Numbered from the stretch's first letter, positions 1 through 6,563 are shown. The stretch is 9,839 nt of DNA from Lachnospiraceae bacterium UBA1251 (GCA_002308255.1 DBVZ01000071.1:21935-31773), one strand, 5' to 3'. The notes: generated by a model not told the origin, from the letters alone. A program made the numbers and translations.

Positions 1-204
1 TATTACAAATCCCAGCCCTGGGGCATCGTGGATGACATTCTTATGGGATTTTACTGTGAAGTCGACGGAGACGACACGATCCGTCTTGATAAGAATGAAC
101 TGAAAGAAGGCAGATGGTTCCGCCGTGACGAAGTACAGCTTCAGCCGACGGATTTCAGCCTTACCAATGAAATGATGAAGGAATTTAAAGAAGGCCGTCA
201 GTAG
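1..204 (+). CDS. nudC: NudC-like NUDIX hydrolase (NAD+ diphosphatase), 3' end only
   Basis: The window opens inside this gene; 67 C-terminal codons are present and end in TAG. The peptide starts YYKSQPWGIVDDILMGF, continues with an acidic stretch, then has RWFRRDEV and ends near SLTNEMMKEF. The SQPW array followed by a hydrophobic strand and a [AG]RWF element is the pattern found downstream of the Nudix box in the NADH/NAD+ diphosphatase subfamily, where the full motif is SQPWPFPxS; here PFP is not conserved. Family members hydrolyse NAD(H) to NMN(H) and AMP, and some remove NAD caps from RNA. The Nudix box itself and any zinc-binding region lie upstream of the window and cannot be checked. 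The gene converges on the acetyltransferase gene, with 29 bases between the two stop codons. Another NUDIX pyrophosphatase of similar architecture cannot be excluded. Confidence 0.8.
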   Translation, partial: YYKSQPWGIVDDILMGFYCEVDGDDTIRLDKNELKEGRWFRRDEVQLQPTDFSLTNEMMKEFKEGRQ

Positions 205-213
205 GGCGGAGTG

Positions 214-245
214 AAAAAATACTGCGGTCCGGATCAGGACCGCAG
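214..245 (-). terminator. Intrinsic terminator of the pot-GNAT unit
   Basis: A perfect 9-bp inverted repeat, CTGCGGTCC/GGACCGCAG (222-230 and 237-245), encloses a 6-base loop. Read on the minus strand it is followed by T, A and six consecutive T (bases 219-214). The T tract is on the minus-strand side only, so it should stop transcripts coming from the acetyltransferase gene rather than from the converging NUDIX gene. The acetyltransferase stop codon (234-236) lies in the loop. Confidence 0.8.
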
Positions 246-740
246 CAGGCTGTAGACATATAAATCCAGATATTGATCATTTTTAAAGACGGCTTCCCGG
301 AAGCATCCCTCCCGGATAAAGCCGTTTTTTTCGAGCACACGCTGCGAAGCGAGATTGGGAGCATATACTTCCGCATAGATCCTGTGCATGTCAAAATCCT
401 CAAAACCGATCTTTACAAGTTCGGAAACAGCGCTTGTCATGATTCCCATTCCGTGGTAAGGCGTGGCAAGCCAGTAGCCGATCTCCGCATTTTTCCGGGA
501 AACGTCATGCATAAAAAGCAGGGAAATGCTCCCGGCGACATGACCGCCGATCACGATCGCCCGGCAAAACTCGAGATTATCAGGGGTATTTTTGCAGTAG
601 GTGATATACTGCAGGGCATCTTTTTCTGTATACGGTGACGGGAAAATGTCTCTGAGATACCTGGCGATCCGCGGATCGTCAGCTGCGGCGATCAGATCCG
701 GACCGTCAGAATATTCCCACTTTCTCAGTTCATAATCCAT
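234..740 (-). CDS. GNAT family N-acetyltransferase (RimJ/RimL-like)
   Basis: 168 residues, beginning MDYELRKWEY. The ATG at 740 is chosen because GGGAGGAA lies just upstream; a longer open frame to 935 runs back over the end of potD and has no such support. The protein has the GNAT (Acetyltransf_3) order: an N-terminal strand-helix section, a central beta strand around residues 60-76 (CRAIVIGGHVAGSISLLF), NAEIGYWLATPYHGMGIMT (84-102) where the GMG turn contacts acetyl-CoA pyrophosphate, and the late NLASQRVLEKNGF element (129-141). The classical Q/R at the start of the Q/RxxGxG loop is replaced by Pro, as is tolerated in RimL-like members. It transfers acetyl from acetyl-CoA to an amine; the substrate is not readable from sequence. 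It follows potD by 65 bases on the same strand with no terminator between them, so it is probably the last gene of the pot operon. A polyamine acetyltransferase role is inference from that context; ribosomal-protein or small-molecule acetylation is equally possible by family. Confidence 0.88.
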   Translation of the reverse strand: MDYELRKWEYSDGPDLIAAADDPRIARYLRDIFPSPYTEKDALQYITYCKNTPDNLEFCRAIVIGGHVAGSISLLFMHDVSRKNAEIGYWLATPYHGMGIMTSAVSELVKIGFEDFDMHRIYAEVYAPNLASQRVLEKNGFIREGCFREAVFKNDQYLDLYVYSLLRS

Positions 741-805
741 AAGGTGTATTCCTCCCTGGCGTGTTGCGGTATGGATGAGGCTTTCCGCATCGGTGGAGAC
801 CGGTC

Positions 806-2500
806 TCAGCCCACCCCGTGGAAGCGGCGCTTGATCTTTACCGCTGCAAAAACGGCACCGGCTATGAGCGCAAGGATCAGGATCCATGCCCAGACGGGGA
901 CGTGATGGATATTGAAGCAGCGGACGTTGACCCACATACGGTTGATGGCAGCGTTCTGCTCCTGTGTGAAGTAGATCATGACGCTGGAACGGCCCAGCAC
1001 CTCCCGGGTGGGGTACGCCGAGAACAGCTGTCTGTGCATGGCGTCCGCGTCAGCCGTGATGACATAGGTGCCGTCTTCGCCGCCAAAGAAGTAGGAGACG
1101 TCGTAGTCGATCGTGTCTTCCGCTTCATCCCCGCCGGATTCTTCTTCTGTGCCTTCTGAGACCTCCTCGGTTTCTTCGGATTCTTCCTCGTCTTCTTCTG
1201 CCGCTTCTTCAACGACGTCCTCAGCAGCTTCTTCGTCAACCGCTTCTTCGTCGGATTCTTCTTCGTCTTCCTCTGCAGCATAATTATACTCAGCGTACTC
1301 AAAGATCAGGGGATCGTCCCCGCCGGAGAGAACGGAGGTGTAGCCGATGTAGTACATGTTCCGGATCGTGATATCGGGGCGGGAGTTGAAATTTATAAAT
1401 GCTTCCGCGGCATGTTGTTTTGCGCTGTCGTCCCCGATGCCCCTTTTTAGCATTACCCATCCGTCGAAATAGATATTGGTGCTTTCTTCCGGAACCGTGA
1501 AAGCGAGCTCAAAGTCATCCTCGTCCGCCTGGTCAAGCGTGTAGACACCGTCACCGGACCACTGATAATTGCAGACGACCTTTCCGGTGATCATGTCCGC
1601 CTTGCCGGCATCGGTCTCAAAGGAATAGACGTTGTCCTTGACATTCTGCAGATACTCCTGGACCTGCGCGATCATTTCCGGGGAGGTATCATTCATCTCC
1701 CTTTCAAGGTTTTTCTTATAATCGGGGTCGTTCCGGAACTCATCGCTCAGGAGAAGGTCCGACTTAATAGCGCCGACTGCGGCAAAATAGGAATCCCGGA
1801 CATTGTCCTTGATCGTGATCTGGCGGCGGTAGGCGGGATCGGAAAGGATCTTCCATGTGGAAGCTTCCTCTTCGCTGATGACTTCCGGATTATAGACAAA
1901 TCCCGTAACACCCCACATGTAGCCGGCAGCGTATTTGCTCCAGGGCTCACCGCCGATCTCCTGTGTCTCGAAGATGTTGCGGATATAGGGTGAAACTCCC
2001 TTGATATAATAATTGTTCTCATCGCTTTCATCGAAAAACGATTCGGAAAGAGGTACGAGTTCCTGCTCCGCCATGAGTTTCATGATCAGGTACTCGGAAG
2101 GGCAGACGAGGTCGAACTCATCTCCGAGCGTCAGCATATTATAGAGATCTTCATTGGTGCCGAAGGTCGAATACTCAACACGGACTTTTCTGCCGTATGT
2201 CTCATAATACCAGTCTTCAAAGTCCTCGATCACGGAATTCTCGCCGATGATATCTGCGTCGGGAAGTTCGATGGTCTCTTCTTCATCCCAGTCGCCCTCG
2301 TCGATATACTCCTCCCAGTTGCTGACCCGCAGCACGATCGTCTTATCCGGATCGGGTTCACCGGCCTTTGCCGTGATGCGGAATCCGGTGCCGATGCCGC
2401 AGGACAGGAGAACTGCGGCGGCGCAGAGGACGAACACTGCTTTTTTTATCTCTCTTTTTTTGAGAAAATTGAGAATATTGAGATATTTGAAAACATTCAT
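806..2500 (-). CDS. potD: Polyamine ABC transporter substrate-binding protein, membrane-anchored, with acidic insert
   Basis: 564 residues, longer than typical PotD (about 350). ATG with AGGAGG eight bases upstream (2509-2514). N-terminal basic segment and hydrophobic core (about 20-34) give an export signal; LLSC at 31-34 is a borderline lipobox and AKA before Gly47 is a possible signal peptidase I site. The mature protein matches the PotD/PotF fold: NWEEY (61-65), DLVCPSEYL (130-138), NYQWSGDGVY (311-320) and FDGWVML (345-351) correspond to conserved ligand-pocket regions holding aromatic and acidic residues. After IGYTSVLSGGDDPLI (385-399) comes a low-complexity acidic stretch (410-462), with the PotD-type C-terminal part (YDVSYFFGG onward) resuming after it. 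Residues 534-554 form a hydrophobic helix followed by KIKRRF, a typical C-terminal membrane anchor. It would deliver spermidine/putrescine to PotABC outside the membrane. It is separated from potC by 139 bases holding inverted repeats. The exact polyamine bound cannot be told. Confidence 0.92.
   Translation of the reverse strand: MNVFKYLNILNFLKKREIKKAVFVLCAAAVLLSCGIGTGFRITAKAGEPDPDKTIVLRVSNWEEYIDEGDWDEEETIELPDADIIGENSVIEDFEDWYYETYGRKVRVEYSTFGTNEDLYNMLTLGDEFDLVCPSEYLIMKLMAEQELVPLSESFFDESDENNYYIKGVSPYIRNIFETQEIGGEPWSKYAAGYMWGVTGFVYNPEVISEEEASTWKILSDPAYRRQITIKDNVRDSYFAAVGAIKSDLLLSDEFRNDPDYKKNLEREMNDTSPEMIAQVQEYLQNVKDNVYSFETDAGKADMITGKVVCNYQWSGDGVYTLDQADEDDFELAFTVPEESTNIYFDGWVMLKRGIGDDSAKQHAAEAFINFNSRPDITIRNMYYIGYTSVLSGGDDPLIFEYAEYNYAAEEDEEESDEEAVDEEAAEDVVEEAAEEDEEESEETEEVSEGTEEESGGDEAEDTIDYDVSYFFGGEDGTYVITADADAMHRQLFSAYPTREVLGRSSVMIYFTQEQNAAINRMWVNVRCFNIHHVPVWAWILILALIAGAVFAAVKIKRRFHGVG
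1112..1276 (-). repeat. Low-complexity acidic coding stretch within potD
   Basis: Codes for PotD residues 409-463. Of residues 410-462, 34 of 53 are Glu or Asp, mixed with Ala, Ser, Thr and Val. At DNA level it appears on the plus strand as imperfect CTTCTTC(G) runs, because of repeated GAA/GAG/GAC codons. The reading frame stays open and the PotD fold continues after it, so it is an in-frame expansion or linker rather than a frameshift artefact. Confidence 0.85.
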
Positions 2501-2534
2501 ATGATGGACCTCCTGCGCCGGCTATGCAGCTGGC

Positions 2535-2611
2535 CGGGTGTGACGATGACTTTTCCGGGTGTACACCCGTGTTTCTGCCTGTTCACACCCGATTGCAAGC
2601 GCTGCGGGTGC
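2535..2611. repeat. Nested inverted-repeat array in the potC-potD gap
   Basis: On the plus strand CGGGTGTGA (2535-2543) and its exact complement TCACACCCG (2583-2591) flank a perfect 14-bp palindrome CGGGTGTACACCCG (2556-2569). A further CGGGTGC follows at 2605-2611. Neighbouring copies start about 20-22 bases apart, close to two helical turns. In the transcript the outer arms can pair as a 9-bp stem around a small inner hairpin, and any CGGGUGU can pair with any ACACCCG, allowing alternative folds. No T tract follows on either side, so it is not a standard terminator. A protein-binding array or an mRNA processing/stability element are the options; function is unknown. Confidence 0.75.
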
Positions 2612-2639
2612 GGTATAGGCCGTCAGTGAGACAATATGT

Positions 2640-3470
2640 TCAGATATGCTCCCGCTTAACTGCTTTCTCTGCGCGCATGGCCCGGATATTCATGCCGAGC
2701 ACGACGAGGACAACGATCAGGAAAATGACCGTGGACAATGCCCAGAGGGCTGTCTTGATCGTAGTCTGCGCGCCCTTTGTCGCATTTACGACATAGGTGC
2801 TGATGGTGTCAAAAGTCGCCGGTTTTGTATAAGTCGCGATAAAATAGTCATCCAGCGACAATGTGATCGCGAGAGCGAATCCGGAGAGAATGCCCGGAAC
2901 AATCTGGGGAATCACGATCTTCGTCAGAGCCCGGAACGGCGTTGCACCGAGGTCCAGCGCTGCTTCGTAGATGCTGGGATCCATCTGTTTGATCCTCGGC
3001 ATGACGGAGAGATAGACAAACGGTGCACACAGCGTCACGTGACCCGCGACCAGCGGGAAATAGGTGTCTTTGCTGATGTGCAGGACCACGACGAGGAGAA
3101 TGCACAGGGAGAAACCGGTCACGACGTCCGCGTTGACGACGGGGATCTGATTGATGGCGTTCATGGCGCCAGAGAACCGGCTTTTCGAATAGAACGAACC
3201 GATCGCCCCGAGCGTACCGAGGACTGTCGCGATCAGCGCGCTGCCGAACGCGAGAACGATCGTTCCGAGGATCATGTTCCGGAGATCAGGCATCGTGAAC
3301 AACGTGACATAATTCTGCAGCGAGAAGCCCCGGATCGCGCCGATCTGGGTGGAGGTCGTGAAACTGTACACCGCGAGGATCAAAATCGGCAGATACAGAA
3401 ATGCCAGCAGCGCGATAAGGAAAACTATGCGCCATGTTCTGCCCGGCGTACGGGAAACTGTCTTATTCAC
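2640..3470 (-). CDS. potC: Spermidine/putrescine ABC transporter permease PotC
   Basis: 276 residues, the usual size for PotC. The start codon is GTG (3468-3470), overlapping the TGA of potB as GTGA; AGGAGG at 3480-3485, nine bases upstream, supports it. The protein is a BPD_transp_1 integral membrane subunit with about six hydrophobic segments (near residues 14-35, 66-90, 110-131, 137-157, 189-206 and 241-260). The cytoplasmic EAA loop, EAALDLGATPFRALTKIVIP (169-188), is the coupling helix that docks on the PotA ATPase. It would pair with PotB to form the polyamine channel. Its order after potB and before potD, and the full set of partners, separate it from other type I importer permeases. 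Translational coupling to potB is implied by the overlap. Confidence 0.93.
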   Translation of the reverse strand: MNKTVSRTPGRTWRIVFLIALLAFLYLPILILAVYSFTTSTQIGAIRGFSLQNYVTLFTMPDLRNMILGTIVLAFGSALIATVLGTLGAIGSFYSKSRFSGAMNAINQIPVVNADVVTGFSLCILLVVVLHISKDTYFPLVAGHVTLCAPFVYLSVMPRIKQMDPSIYEAALDLGATPFRALTKIVIPQIVPGILSGFALAITLSLDDYFIATYTKPATFDTISTYVVNATKGAQTTIKTALWALSTVIFLIVVLVVLGMNIRAMRAEKAVKREHI

Positions 3471-4249
3471 AGAAGCGCACCTCCTCTCGCGGTTTCTTCG
3501 CTGCCGCCGGTCAGCAGCGTGAAAATGCAGATGAGAGCCAGCAGGATCAGGGAGATCATGGATCCGCCGTGCCAGTCATAGGCAGAGAAGTAGCTGCCGA
3601 TGAGGCTGCCCATGATGTAGGTGCTGTTGTACAGCATGTCAAGGACAACATAGTTCGTCATGGCCGGCAGGAAGACCATGGAGACGCCGCTGAGGATTCC
3701 GGGAAGAGAGAGCGGCAGGACCACCTCGAGAAAAGTACGCGTCCGGTCCGCGCCGAGATCCATCGCCGCTTCCGTCAGGGCGCCGTCAAGGCGGGAGATC
3801 GTCGTATAGAGCGGCAGGATCATAAAGGGAAGAAAATCATAAGTCATGCCGATGACCGCGTTCAGGAACGGGTACATGGCGAGATTTCCCTCGAGGATCG
3901 TCAGGATTTCCTTCAGCGCCGTGATCCGGAGGGAGAAGTTGATCCACATCGGAAGCACGAACAGCATGACGATCACGGAGCGGCTTTTCAGCTTGCTCGT
4001 CCCGAGGATATAAGCCGTCGGATAGGCAAGCGTAAGGCACACAGCTGTTGTCACAGCCGCGAGCAGCAGGCTGTAAAACAGGGTTCCCAGAGTGTTCGGA
4101 TCCGTGAAGAATCCGGTGAAATTGGAGATCGTGAACTGCCCCTGTCCGTTTGTGAAGGCATAGAATACCAGCACAAGAAGCGGGAGCACCACGAAGACAA
4201 GCAGGAAGACCGCATAGGGAATTCCAAGGCTTTTTCTTGAAAAATGCAT
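3467..4249 (-). CDS. potB: Spermidine/putrescine ABC transporter permease PotB
   Basis: 260 residues. The ATG at 4249 has AGGGGG eight bases upstream, immediately after the potA stop codon, leaving a 14-base gap. A BPD_transp_1 membrane protein with about six hydrophobic spans, the first at residues 11-31 and the last around 231-246. The EAA coupling loop is EAAMDLGADRTRTFLEVVLP (160-179). The element LPMWINFSLRITALKEIL (99-116) is typical of PotB/PotH-type permeases and is less like sulfate or phosphate permeases. It forms the heterodimeric channel with PotC in the cytoplasmic membrane. Its stop codon overlaps the GTG of potC by four bases, so the two permeases are probably made in equal amounts. 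Substrate preference among polyamines cannot be read from this subunit. Confidence 0.92.
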   Translation of the reverse strand: MHFSRKSLGIPYAVFLLVFVVLPLLVLVFYAFTNGQGQFTISNFTGFFTDPNTLGTLFYSLLLAAVTTAVCLTLAYPTAYILGTSKLKSRSVIVMLFVLPMWINFSLRITALKEILTILEGNLAMYPFLNAVIGMTYDFLPFMILPLYTTISRLDGALTEAAMDLGADRTRTFLEVVLPLSLPGILSGVSMVFLPAMTNYVVLDMLYNSTYIMGSLIGSYFSAYDWHGGSMISLILLALICIFTLLTGGSEETARGGALL

Positions 4250-4263
4250 GTTCGATCCCCCTG

Positions 4264-5706
4264 TTATTTTTTGCGAAGGGCAAATGACATCTTTTCTACA
4301 GGCATAATAAGGCTGACGCGGTCATCCATGTTCCAGAGATCTTCATCATAAACGACAAAGTCTTCCAGATCGGTGTGGATGACGTACATATAGTGGTCGC
4401 CGAGATAGATCAGGTTGCTGATAGTGCCCTGAATAAGGCCCGCATCCTGTTCGTCAGTCATCTCGATGTCCTCCGGTCCGATCGAGACCAGGACACGCAT
4501 GCGGGACGGGTCGATGATCTCGCCGTTGCCGTCGAGGATACTGCCGTCTTCCATCCGTTTGCTTCCTTTTATGATACGGGTGAGGCTGGTTTCCAGCTTA
4601 TGCCCGTTGTACTCGAGTCTGTGCGCGGCATTGATGTCCGCGTAGAATGTGTTGGTATGATCTTCCGCGCGGATAATATGAATATTTTCCGGATCGACCC
4701 GCATACCGACGAGGTCGCCAGGCCTCGCGGAATTGACAGACTGAATGACCATTTCGTTCTTTCCGGAAAGGACGGTGATCTCATAATGCATTCCCTTGAA
4801 GATCACACTGTCCACGACGCCGCGGATCGTTCCGAGACGCGGTGCGGTGAGTTCCACGTCCTCCGGACGCACAACAGCCGTGATGTGCGTGCCTTCCGGG
4901 AAATCGTCCACGCACTGGAATTCGCCGCCGCAGAACCGGGCGAGGAGCTTGCCTGTCATGACGCCGCCGAAGATATTGCTCTCGCCGATGAAGTCCGCGA
5001 CAAATGCGGTCGCGGGTTCATTGTATATATCCTCGGGGGTGCCGATCTGCTGCGTCTTTCCCTCGTTCATGACGACGATCTTATCGGACATCGTGAGGGC
5101 TTCTTCCTGGTCGTGCGTGACGTAAATAAACGTGATCCCGAGCTTGTCATGCATGGCTTTCAGTTCCAGCTGCATTTCCTTGCGCATTTTCAGGTCAAGT
5201 GCGCCGAGCGGTTCGTCGAGGAGAAGGATCTCCGGTTCATTTACGAGCGCGCGGGCGATCGCGATCCTCTGCTGCTGGCCGCCGGAGAGCGTGGAAACAC
5301 TTCGCGCCTCGAATCCTTCCAGATCCACAAGATCCAGGACTTTCCGCACTTTGCGCGCGATCTCCGCCTCCGGTGTCTTTTTCTGACGGAGGCCGAAAGC
5401 GATATTATTGTAAATATTCATGTGGGGGAACAGTGCGTAGCGCTGGAAGACCGTATTGATCGGACGCTTGTAAGGAGGCAGTCCGATAATGGATTTCCCG
5501 TTCAGGAGGATGTCGCCGCTTGTGGGCACATCAAAACCCGCGATCATCCGGAGCGTCGTTGTTTTCCCGCATCCGGACGGGCCGAGGAAGGTCACGAATT
5601 CCCCTCGCTTCACTTCCAGATTAAAATCTTTGACGGCGGTGAAGCCATCGTCCTCAAAGACTTTGGTGATATGTCTGAGCTCAATGATATTTTCTGTTGT
5701 TTCCAT
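4264..5706 (-). CDS. potA: Spermidine/putrescine ABC transporter ATP-binding protein with extended C-terminus
   Basis: 480 residues; PotA is normally about 350-380. ATG preceded by GAGGGG. The ATPase domain is complete: Walker A GPSGCGKTT (42-50), Q-loop Q88, signature LSGGQQQ (140-146), Walker B LLLDEP (161-166), D-loop ALD (169-171) and switch His198 in VTHDQ. FVADFIGESNIF (235-246) opens the regulatory part, as in PotA. A TOBE_2-like unit follows at about 277-345, with RPEDVELT and FKGMHYEITV and ending VDPENIHI. Unusually, after a linker (350-404) a second similar unit appears (about 405-470), with GPEDIEMT, LGDHYMYVI and PVEKMSF. The protein powers import through PotBC from the cytoplasmic face. 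It lies 100 bases after the regulator gene and 14 before potB. The core function is certain; the role of the extra domain is unknown. Confidence 0.94.
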   Translation of the reverse strand: METTENIIELRHITKVFEDDGFTAVKDFNLEVKRGEFVTFLGPSGCGKTTTLRMIAGFDVPTSGDILLNGKSIIGLPPYKRPINTVFQRYALFPHMNIYNNIAFGLRQKKTPEAEIARKVRKVLDLVDLEGFEARSVSTLSGGQQQRIAIARALVNEPEILLLDEPLGALDLKMRKEMQLELKAMHDKLGITFIYVTHDQEEALTMSDKIVVMNEGKTQQIGTPEDIYNEPATAFVADFIGESNIFGGVMTGKLLARFCGGEFQCVDDFPEGTHITAVVRPEDVELTAPRLGTIRGVVDSVIFKGMHYEITVLSGKNEMVIQSVNSARPGDLVGMRVDPENIHIIRAEDHTNTFYADINAAHRLEYNGHKLETSLTRIIKGSKRMEDGSILDGNGEIIDPSRMRVLVSIGPEDIEMTDEQDAGLIQGTISNLIYLGDHYMYVIHTDLEDFVVYDEDLWNMDDRVSLIMPVEKMSFALRKK

Positions 5707-5806
5707 TGATTCCCCTCATCAGTGACGTTTTTATATGCTGCATGTTTTGGCTGTCTTTCAGATACAGGTTTCTATCCTGAGAAGCCAACGGATTTCTCAC
5801 GGCTGT

Positions 5807-6361
5807 TCAGAACTCCGGAGGTGTGCTGATCCACAAAAACCTGGCCGGACGGCCTCCCGGATTGACGATTCGGTGCCGGTGCGTCGCGCGGTAGTAAAAG
5901 CTCTCTCCGGAACGGACGAGGTAGGTTTTATCGTCGAGAAGAAGCTGGATCCGGCCGCTCAGGACATACCCGAATTCTTCGCCGTTGTGCGGCTTGTCCT
6001 CCTCAAGAGAGGTGCGGGGCTGAAGCTGCACGAGCAGGGGCTCCATCTGATATTTCTGTGCCGAGGGAACGATCCACTGTCTGCTGTTTCCGTTCTCATC
6101 GATCTTCTCGAAAAACTGCTGTTCCGAGAAGACGACCTGTTCCTCTTCCTCCTTGAAAAACTCGGAAGGCGTGCTTCCCAGACATTCGATCAGATCCCAG
6201 AGGGTCACGACCGAGGGCGAGACCTGGCCGCGTTCCAGCTGGGAAAGGAATCCTTTCGTGAGCTCCGAGCGGTCCGCGAGTTCCTGGAGCGTCAGACCGT
6301 TCCTGTTCCGGAGATCGCGGATCTTTTTTCCTATATAAGTATTGACCTGCTTCGTTTCCAT
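5807..6361 (-). CDS. XRE-cupin transcriptional regulator, head of the pot operon
   Basis: 184 residues with two domains. An HTH_3/XRE DNA-binding domain spans about 8-66: IGKKIRDLRNRNGLTLQELA, then ELTKGFLSQLERGQVSPSVV, where the helix carrying KGFLSQLERG is the recognition region. A cupin_2 beta barrel spans about 105-178, with PHNGEEFGYVLSG (124-136) and SGESFYYRATHRHRIVNPG (151-169); His125, Glu129 and His163 are candidate ligand or metal contacts. The size and layout match PuuR/YdcN-type regulators, which respond to small metabolites. The ATG at 6361 has only a weak upstream AGGA, thirteen bases away. It reads in the same direction as potABCD, 100 bases ahead of potA, and its promoter carries repeated GTTTAG elements. 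Control of polyamine uptake, probably with autoregulation, is inferred from position; repressor or activator action cannot be decided here. Confidence 0.9.
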   Translation of the reverse strand: METKQVNTYIGKKIRDLRNRNGLTLQELADRSELTKGFLSQLERGQVSPSVVTLWDLIECLGSTPSEFFKEEEEQVVFSEQQFFEKIDENGNSRQWIVPSAQKYQMEPLLVQLQPRTSLEEDKPHNGEEFGYVLSGRIQLLLDDKTYLVRSGESFYYRATHRHRIVNPGGRPARFLWISTPPEF

Positions 6362-6397
6362 GGTTATTTCCGTATCCTGCCAGTGATTTCGGTGATT

Positions 6398-6480
6398 CTA
6401 AACGAAAGATTTTTTATTACTAAACTTAACCTTACGCGTCTGATTATATAGTAGACAGAATGTTTGTCAATACTAAACTT
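6398..6480 (-). promoter_or_regulatory. GTTTAG repeats around the regulator promoter (candidate operators)
   Basis: The 10-mer AAGTTTAGTA occurs twice on the minus strand, at 6471-6480 directly abutting the -35 box and at 6418-6427 just past the predicted transcription start. A shorter GTTTAG lies at 6398-6403. The spacings are 53 and 22 bases, about five and two helical turns, so all could lie on the same face of the helix. Such placement around a promoter suits binding by the XRE-cupin protein encoded immediately downstream. The region is AT-rich, so some repetition could be chance. Confidence 0.5.
6443..6470 (-). promoter_or_regulatory. Sigma-A promoter of the regulator-potABCD operon
   Basis: On the minus strand a perfect -35 TTGACA (6465-6470) and a perfect -10 TATAAT (6443-6448) are separated by 16 bases. 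Transcription should start near 6436, giving a leader of about 75 bases before the regulator ATG. No other promoter of this quality was seen within the pot gene set. Confidence 0.85.
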
Positions 6481-6510
6481 TTTGAGAAGCGGGAACCCGT
6501 GAAATCCGAA

Positions 6511-6539
6511 TTGACAAGAAATGGAGAGCGTGAAATAAT
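6511..6539 (+). promoter_or_regulatory. Sigma-A promoter of the MATE-galK pair
   Basis: A perfect -35 TTGACA (6511-6516) and AATAAT as -10 (6534-6539) are separated by exactly 17 bases, with a predicted start near 6546. It is divergent from the pot operon promoter; the two -35 boxes are 40 bases apart. Because it lies downstream of the most upstream in-frame ATG (6460), it argues against that start for the MATE gene. Confidence 0.7.
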
Positions 6540-6563
6540 CGAGGAGCAGACCAACACAAAAAC

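Noticed and set aside
796..807. Perfect 12-bp palindrome GAGACCGGTCTC at the end of potD
   Set aside because: Considered as a terminator between potD and the acetyltransferase gene, but no T tract follows on the minus strand and the stem is only four pairs once a loop is allowed.
1112..1276. CTTCTTC-rich tract as a microsatellite or CRISPR-like repeat
   Set aside because: The units are irregular and explained by acidic codons of potD; there are no spaced identical repeats.
2646..3581. Long open frame on the plus strand opposite potC and potB
   Set aside because: It lies wholly antisense to clear PotC and PotB coding sequence, its translation is rich in Arg, Asp, Glu and His without any recognisable fold, and it has no supporting signals.
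4375..5709. 444-codon open frame on the plus strand opposite potA
   Set aside because: Complete antisense of a gene with all ABC ATPase motifs; the open frame follows from GC-rich codon use in potA.
5747..5788. Weak hairpin (TTGGCT/AGCCAA) between the regulator gene and potA
   Set aside because: Six outer pairs with a large, poorly paired interior and no T tract; not convincing as terminator or riboswitch.
5735..6451. Open frame on the plus strand opposite the XRE-cupin gene
   Set aside because: Antisense to a well-supported two-domain regulator; no domain or ribosome binding site of its own.
6424..6452. Second plus-strand promoter (TTAACC ... TATAGT) overlapping the pot promoter
   Set aside because: The spacer is only 15 bases and the -35 match is poor; the TTGACA-17-AATAAT promoter at 6511-6539 explains MATE expression better.
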